Below the pieces are notes generated by a model. It saw only the letters and a list, made by a program, of their open reading frames with translations, had not been told where the DNA came from and ran no database searches. A stretch of DNA of 64,000 nt, taken from contig NZ_JBHUGH010000013.1 in the NCBI RefSeq assembly GCF_042681825.1, forward strand, positions 62,001 to 126,000. Reading direction: 5' to 3'. Of this stretch, positions 59,834 to 64,000 are shown piece after piece. The stretch is from Halodurantibacterium flavum. GTDB taxonomy: Bacteria; Pseudomonadota; Alphaproteobacteria; Rhodobacterales; Rhodobacteraceae. Both the position numbers and the translations under genes were made by a program. How positions within the stretch are numbered: position 1 is the first letter of the stretch; each line of letters starts with the position of its first letter.

Positions 59834-60117
59834 TCCACCACCTTCGGCACGGCAAAGAACCCTTCACGCGCATCGGGCGCGTTCGACAGGACCTTTTCCT
59901 GCATCCCGCCATCGGTCACCACATCCGCCCGCCGCTTGAGCCGCTGCGGGGTCACCGATGTCATCGGCTCGACGCCTTCGACATCGACCTCGTTCAGCTG
60001 CTCCATGAAGGTGAGGATGTTCGAAAGCTCGCCTGCCAGCGCGGGCAGGTCGCCTTCCTCAACTTTGATCCGGGCGAGTTTCGCCACCCGCCGTGCGGTG
60101 TCGATGTCGATGGACAT
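59830..60117 (-). CDS. gatC: Asp-tRNA(Asn)/Glu-tRNA(Gln) amidotransferase subunit C
   Basis: A 95-residue small subunit that helps GatA fold and join GatB. The N terminus VAKLARIKVEEGDL and LSNILTFMEQLNEVDVEGVEP are family hallmarks. GGAG lies six bases before the ATG at 60117. ATGA overlap couples it to gatA. Confidence 0.95.
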   Translation of the reverse strand: MSIDIDTARRVAKLARIKVEEGDLPALAGELSNILTFMEQLNEVDVEGVEPMTSVTPQRLKRRADVVTDGGMQEKVLSNAPDAREGFFAVPKVVE

Positions 60118-60146
60118 GGAGGTCTCCGTTCTCGGTTCCGGTTCGT

Positions 60147-60812
60147 TTAGCCCCGCGCGGCCCGCGCTGCAAGCATGTGACGGCGATAGACCTCGATCAT
60201 CCAGCCCAGCATGGTGCCGTTCAGGATGTGCCACATGAAATGCGTCCCCAGCGGAAAGGCATCGCAAAGCGGCTGGTCCAGCGCCCGGAAGGTGATCGAG
60301 GCGCAGAGGATCGCGGCCCCGATCAAGAGGCCCCGGCCCGTCTCCGGGTGTCGGCGCATCAGCAAGATCCCGTAGATCACGATCAGAGCCGCGACCGTGC
60401 CATAGGCCGCAGACCCGCCCAGACCCGGTATGGCGGCCTGCAACACCGGCGCGGCCAAGGCGGCGTAGGGAAAGAAGAGCAGCGTGAGCCCCAACGCGGC
60501 CCAGATCGGCAAGCCCCAGTAATGCAGGTTCGCCGTGAAGATGTAGACAAGGATGAAGAGGACGATCGGGATCACATCGGCGGTCGAGGCCCAGGCCGTC
60601 GCATGGGTGTGAAAGAGGAAGCTTCCGACGCCGATCACCGCAAGGATCGCGACAAGGACATTCGCCAGCGGCAGGCCCAGGCCACGCACGCGCCGCCACA
60701 TGATGAAGGCGGCGATCAGGAAGGCCGCGTTGGTAACGGCGTTCACCGGCTCGGCCCAGTAGCTGGCGTCGAGCCGTTCGCAATAGGCATTGATCGGGCG
60801 GGTCCAGTCCAT
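60147..60812 (-). CDS. Ceramidase-like (CREST superfamily) membrane protein
   Basis: A 221-residue polytopic membrane protein with about seven hydrophobic segments. Conserved motifs of the alkaline-ceramidase/CREST family are present: EPVNAVTNAAFL near residue 21, GSFLFHTHATAWASTADVIP around 62-82, and THFMWHILNG near 190. These hold the putative metal-binding His, Ser and Asp residues. The substrate in bacteria is not established. The start overlaps the tadA stop by one base (TGATG). Confidence 0.8.
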   Translation of the reverse strand: MDWTRPINAYCERLDASYWAEPVNAVTNAAFLIAAFIMWRRVRGLGLPLANVLVAILAVIGVGSFLFHTHATAWASTADVIPIVLFILVYIFTANLHYWGLPIWAALGLTLLFFPYAALAAPVLQAAIPGLGGSAAYGTVAALIVIYGILLMRRHPETGRGLLIGAAILCASITFRALDQPLCDAFPLGTHFMWHILNGTMLGWMIEVYRRHMLAARAARG

Positions 60813-61264
60813 CAGCGCAACCTCTCAAAAAACTCTCGCAGCAGGCGTTCGGCCGCCGGCGCGTCGATACCGTCATATACGTCGGGAATGTGATGGCATT
60901 GCGGATGCGAAAAGACCCGGGGCCCCTGGGCGATGCCGCCCGATTTCGGGTCCGCCGCGCCATAGTAAAGCCGCGCGATGCGGGTGGCGGCGATGGCAGC
61001 CGCACACATCGGGCAGGGTTCAAGCGTGACGTAAAGGCTGTGGCCCGGCAGGCGCTCGGACCCGGCGGCGGCGCAGGCTGCGCGCAGGACGAGGATTTCC
61101 GCATGGGCGGTGGGGTCGGACCGTTCCCGCGTCCGGTTCCCGTCGGCGGCAAGGACACGTCCCGCCGGATCGACCAGCACGGCACCCACGGGCACCTCGC
61201 CGCGCGCGCCTGCCGCGGCGGCGGCCTCCAGCGCCAGGGCCATATGACTGCGGAACGGGCTCAT
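60812..61264 (-). CDS. tadA: tRNA adenosine(34) deaminase
   Basis: A 150-residue deaminase that converts A34 to inosine in tRNA-Arg. Zinc motifs are HAEILVLR (about residues 54-61) and PCPMCAAA (about 84-91). The ATG at 61264 follows GGAAG. An ATG at 61276 lacks a good ribosome binding site. It is coupled to the ceramidase-like gene and divergent from the pseudouridine synthase gene. Confidence 0.92.
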   Translation of the reverse strand: MSPFRSHMALALEAAAAAGARGEVPVGAVLVDPAGRVLAADGNRTRERSDPTAHAEILVLRAACAAAGSERLPGHSLYVTLEPCPMCAAAIAATRIARLYYGAADPKSGGIAQGPRVFSHPQCHHIPDVYDGIDAPAAERLLREFFERLR

Positions 61265-61358
61265 CGCATCTTCCATCGCCCAAGGCGTCACAGCGCGCAA
61301 GCCTTTCGCTGCCGCCCGATTGCCGCTAGAGGACAGGAAACGAGGATTGGAGCGGATC

Positions 61359-62390
61359 ATGGCAGACACGACCGGGGAACGCATCGCCAAGGTGCTGGCG
61401 CGTTCGGGCGTGGCATCGCGCCGCGAGGCCGAAAAGCTGATCGAGGCGGGGCGCGTCAGCGTGAACGGCCACAAGATCGACAGCCCCGCGCTGAACGTCA
61501 CGCCCAGGGACAACATCCTTGTCGACGGCAAGCCGGTCGCGGCTCCGGAGCCGGCGCGGATGTGGCTTTACTACAAGCCGCTTGGCCTTGTGACCTCGGC
61601 CAGGGACGAAAAGGGACGCGAAACCGTTTTCGACAACCTGCCCGAGGACATGCCGCGGGTGATGTCGGTCGGGCGGCTCGACCTCAATTCCGAAGGGTTG
61701 CTGCTGCTCACGAATGACGGCGAGATCAAGCGGCGGCTGGAACTGCCGGCGACGGGCTGGCTGCGCAAGTATCGCGTCCGGGTCAACGGCACCCCGACCG
61801 AGGCGATGCTCGACCCCCTGCGCAAGGGCATCACGGTCGAGGGCGAACGGTTTCAGGGAATGGTCGTGACACTGGACAGGCAGCAAGGCGCGAATGCCTG
61901 GCTGACGGTCGGGCTGCGCGAGGGCCGCAACCGCGAAATCCGCCGCGCGATGGAGGCCGTGGGCCTCAAGGTCAACCGCCTGATCCGGGTCAGCTATGGC
62001 CCGTTCAAGCTGGGCGAGATGCAGCCCGGAGAGGTTCAGGAAATCCGGCAGAAGACCCTGCGCGAACAACTGGGGCTTGCCGGCCCCGCCGATGACACCG
62101 GCACCGCGCGGGGCGCCCGCCGCCCCCCACGCCCGCAGCCCAGGGCGCCCGGCAGCGACAAGCCCCGTCCGACGGAGAAGGGCGCAGCACCCAGGCGGAG
62201 CACGGACAAAGCGACACCGGCGCCGAAGGCGGGAAATCCTCCCGCACCGTCGAAGGCGGGCCCCAAACCGCCGAAGCCCGGACATACCAAGGCCCACCCG
62301 GCGCGCGGCACAACCGGGCCGGGAACCGGTCGCCCGAGCGGCACACCCTCCGGTTCGCCCCGTGGCAAAGGCACCACGCGGTCGCGATAA
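61359..62390 (+). CDS. RsuA/RluB-family pseudouridine synthase with long disordered tail
   Basis: A 343-residue protein. An S4 RNA-binding domain (about 8-60, ARSGVASRREAEKLIEAGRV) is followed by the catalytic domain. The active Asp lies in VGRLDLNSEGLLLLTNDG (about 108), and the GLREGRNREIRRAMEAVGL segment near 187. It resembles RluB, which modifies U2605 of 23S rRNA. The last ~105 residues are a Pro/Lys/Arg/Gly/Thr-rich, low-complexity tail with repeated PKPPKP-like elements, basic enough to bind RNA. The ATG at 61359 is preceded by TTGGAG. Confidence 0.9.
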   Translation: MADTTGERIAKVLARSGVASRREAEKLIEAGRVSVNGHKIDSPALNVTPRDNILVDGKPVAAPEPARMWLYYKPLGLVTSARDEKGRETVFDNLPEDMPRVMSVGRLDLNSEGLLLLTNDGEIKRRLELPATGWLRKYRVRVNGTPTEAMLDPLRKGITVEGERFQGMVVTLDRQQGANAWLTVGLREGRNREIRRAMEAVGLKVNRLIRVSYGPFKLGEMQPGEVQEIRQKTLREQLGLAGPADDTGTARGARRPPRPQPRAPGSDKPRPTEKGAAPRRSTDKATPAPKAGNPPAPSKAGPKPPKPGHTKAHPARGTTGPGTGRPSGTPSGSPRGKGTTRSR

Positions 62391-62481
62391 GCATATTTCG
62401 CGCCGCTTTGCGGTGGCAGCCCGGCCATGGGGGACCTATATTGACGACAACCGTCAGTGGATCGCAGAGCATGGGGAAATC

Positions 62482-62565
62482 ATGACCGGAAAGGGGCTTC
62501 AGAGGCTCGCCTTCTTCATGCTTTTCATGCTTATCCTCTTTGTGGCCTGCACCGGGGGACGCTGA
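62482..62565 (+). CDS. 27-residue hydrophobic peptide ORF
   Basis: A 28-codon frame with a good GGGGA ribosome binding site four bases before its ATG. The peptide has a single hydrophobic stretch (LAFFMLFMLILFVACTGG) preceded by two positive residues. It could be a tiny membrane protein, or a truncated lipoprotein ending just after a C. It stops one base before the ATG of the XpaC-like gene, so it may be a translated leader. No homologue is recognised. Confidence 0.45.
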   Translation: MTGKGLQRLAFFMLFMLILFVACTGGR

Positions 62566-62566
62566 G

Positions 62567-63469
62567 ATGGCAGTATCCGGCGGCTTTGGCGCGATCCTTG
62601 ACCGCATCGCAGGCCGGCGCCCCGATCCCGGGCCGAAGGTGCGGGCTGGCTTTGGCGCGGCGCTGCTCTTTGTCGCCCCCCTGCCCCTTGCCGTCCGCGC
62701 GCCGTTCCAGGAAGCGCAGACAATGCTCTTTTCCACCCTCGCGCTTGCGATGCTGCTGGGGGCCGCCTGGCTGACGCGGCACGGGGTGATCGCCCACAAG
62801 ACCTATGACCTGCGCAGCGCCGCACGCAGGCCCGCGATCCCGCGCAAGATCTTTGCCGCGGTGGCGACGGGACTTGGGCTTGGGCTTGCCACCTGGCCGG
62901 TGACGGCGCCGGCGAACGCGGCGATCTATGCGGTCGCCGGTCTGGCCCTGCATCTTGTGGCCTTTGGTCCCGACCCGCTGCGCGACAAGCGCCCCGAGGG
63001 TGCCGCCCGCCCCGAGACCGAGCGCGCGTTGCGCAGCCTTGCCGAGGCCGAGGCGCAACTGACCGCCATGAGCGAGGTTGCAGCCGCGCTCGCCGACCGG
63101 GATCTGAGCCTTGAGGTCGCCCGCTTTCAGTCGACCGCCCGCCGCATGTTCCGCAGGGTCGAGGAAGACCCCCGAGACCTGCCCGCCGCGCGCCGCTATC
63201 TGGGCGTCTATCTTCAGGGCGCGCGGGATGCGACCGACCGCTATGCGACGCTGGTGGCCCATGGGCCGAACCCGCAGGCCCGGGCGGACTACCTCGGCCT
63301 GTTGGCTGATCTGGAACAGAGCTTTGCCGCCAAGGCCGAACGCCTGATCGAAAACGACCGGACGGACCTGCGCATAGAAATCGACGTGCTGCGCGACCGC
63401 CTTGCACAAGAGGCCGTGTCTGCAGAAGAGGCAGGGCGTGGCGGAACCCGCGACAGAAGCCGCGGTTGA
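62567..63469 (+). CDS. XpaC-like (5-bromo-4-chloroindolyl phosphate hydrolysis) protein
   Basis: A 300-residue protein with two to four membrane segments in its first ~125 residues (GFGAALLFVAPLPLAV; MLFSTLALAMLLGAAWL; a third near 95-125). A cytoplasmic helical region follows, with ARRMFRRVEEDPRDLPAARRYLGVYL near 190. It is paired with a TelA-like gene immediately downstream, the usual XpaC/TelA arrangement associated with toxic anion or stress resistance in other bacteria. The molecular function is not known. Confidence 0.78.
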   Translation: MAVSGGFGAILDRIAGRRPDPGPKVRAGFGAALLFVAPLPLAVRAPFQEAQTMLFSTLALAMLLGAAWLTRHGVIAHKTYDLRSAARRPAIPRKIFAAVATGLGLGLATWPVTAPANAAIYAVAGLALHLVAFGPDPLRDKRPEGAARPETERALRSLAEAEAQLTAMSEVAAALADRDLSLEVARFQSTARRMFRRVEEDPRDLPAARRYLGVYLQGARDATDRYATLVAHGPNPQARADYLGLLADLEQSFAAKAERLIENDRTDLRIEIDVLRDRLAQEAVSAEEAGRGGTRDRSRG

Positions 63470-63487
63470 TCCCGGAAAGGATGCATG

Positions 63488-64000
63488 ATGTCAGACAAGA
63501 CGACCGACAAGGCCCGCCTCATCCAGCCCGAAATCGACGCGCTCGACGCCCGGACCTTGCCCCTGCCAGAGGCGGAACCCGTGGACAGGGGCACGCTTGA
63601 CCCCGCCACCGCGGAAAAGATCCGCGCCCGCATGGCCGAGATCGACCTGGGCAACAGCGGCACCGTCCTGTCCTTTGGCGCAGGCGCCCAGCGGGAATTG
63701 CAGGAAATCAGCCAATCCATGCTGGCGGATGTCCGCAACAAGGATACCGGCCCGGCAGGCGAATCGCTGCGCGAGATCGTAACCACGATCCGCGGGTTTT
63801 CCGTCTCGGAACTCGACCTGCGGCGCGATCCCAGCTGGTGGGAAAGGCTGACAGGGCGCGCCGCACCGATGGCCAAGTTCGCCGCGCGGTATGAGACCGT
63901 GCAGACCCAGATCGACCGGATCACCGACAGCCTGCTTGGGCATGAACATCGCCTGCTCAAGGATATCCGCGCCCTTGACCTTCTTTATGAACGCACGCTG
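63488..64000 (+). CDS. TelA-like toxic anion resistance protein, N-terminal part (3' end outside window)
   Basis: The frame is open to the last base, giving 171 visible residues. An N-terminal region with ISQSMLADVRNKDTGPAGE, LREIVTTIRGFSVSEL and YETVQTQIDRITDSLLGHEHRLLKDI matches the TelA/KlaA family. Members give tellurite or antimicrobial-peptide resistance in some bacteria, by an unknown mechanism. An ATG at 63485 directly precedes the chosen one at 63488, and GGAAAGG supplies the ribosome binding site. It is 18 bases from the XpaC-like gene. Confidence 0.82.
   Translation, partial: MSDKTTDKARLIQPEIDALDARTLPLPEAEPVDRGTLDPATAEKIRARMAEIDLGNSGTVLSFGAGAQRELQEISQSMLADVRNKDTGPAGESLREIVTTIRGFSVSELDLRRDPSWWERLTGRAAPMAKFAARYETVQTQIDRITDSLLGHEHRLLKDIRALDLLYERTL

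Noticed and set aside
58277..60238. A 653-codon plus-strand frame antisense to gatA and gatC
   Set aside because: gatA and gatC are complete with coupled starts and stops. The antisense frame has no recognisable content.
1..64000. Mobile elements, prophage, CRISPR or toxin-antitoxin loci
   Set aside because: No transposase, integrase, terminal repeats, spaced direct repeats or toxin-antitoxin pairs were recognised. Gene content is core-like throughout.

Overview
This 64 kb window is a contiguous, gene-dense chromosomal segment from an alphaproteobacterium, most likely a member of the Rhodobacteraceae (genus not determinable from sequence alone). Evidence for this: uniformly high G+C; an RpoHII-type heat-shock sigma factor with an RpoE-like promoter; the ethylmalonyl-CoA pathway genes ccr and ecm side by side; the tauE/TIGR02186 pair; a gatCA pair; and many 1-4 bp start/stop overlaps. 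I saw no rRNA, tRNA, CRISPR array, insertion sequence, prophage or plasmid feature. The only RNA gene recognised is rnpB (RNase P RNA, minus strand, about 56605-57001).

Layout. 1-5800: the 3' part of a propionyl-CoA synthetase gene, an Hpt-like protein with a sigma-54 response regulator, NAD kinase, glyA and a small esterase. 5860-10040: a four-gene polyamine-type ABC transporter operon (ATPase, two permeases, binding protein) with a recognisable promoter and terminator. 10047-15336: a dimethylglycine/sarcosine dehydrogenase-like flavoprotein, a 2-hydroxyacid dehydrogenase, an SH3-like secreted protein and a cation diffusion facilitator. 15337-21781: a minus-strand run rpoHII-chaN-coaB(C)-dut-moeB-like-M3 peptidase, headed by an RpoE-type promoter. 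In it the CoaBC protein lacks a recognisable decarboxylase half. 21762-25437: cobU, a phosphoglycerate-mutase-fold phosphatase, a glutathione S-transferase with a C-terminal Cys cluster, and comM. 25826-33636: gshB-yraN-rsmI facing an LpoA-like lipoprotein-glnD-murJ run.

33695-40340: trpS, an unrecognised membrane-anchored protein, an L,D-transpeptidase, a VOC protein, a class-IV aminotransferase, a universal stress protein, nfuA with an Irr-type box, tsaB and rimI. 40512-45926: a BMP-type purine nucleoside ABC importer in an operon with purine nucleoside phosphorylase, so uptake and phosphorolysis are coupled. 46038-49536: tauE-TIGR02186, a stand-alone AsnC ligand-binding domain and a RecD-like helicase. 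49593-54450: ccr, a PlsB-like acyltransferase and ecm, with palindromic operator candidates in front of ccr. 54514-64000: a DUF4168 protein, rpmG, an HisKA_2 sensor kinase, rnpB, an AmpD-like amidase, an Excalibur-like lipoprotein, gatA/gatC, a ceramidase-like membrane protein, tadA, an RsuA/RluB-type pseudouridine synthase, a tiny membrane peptide, an XpaC-like protein and the start of a TelA-like protein.

Most of the window is conserved core genome. The parts worth a second look are regulatory (RpoE promoter at rpoHII, Irr box at nfuA, operators at ccr, rnpB promoter inside a coding sequence) and a few odd proteins: the degenerate CoaBC, the GST fusion, the unknown gene at 34751 and the 27-residue ORF at 62482. 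I did not find a clear undescribed multi-gene system. The closest candidate is the putative six-gene rpoHII operon. An 18-base tandem repeat containing an ambiguous base at 945-980 looks like an assembly artefact.
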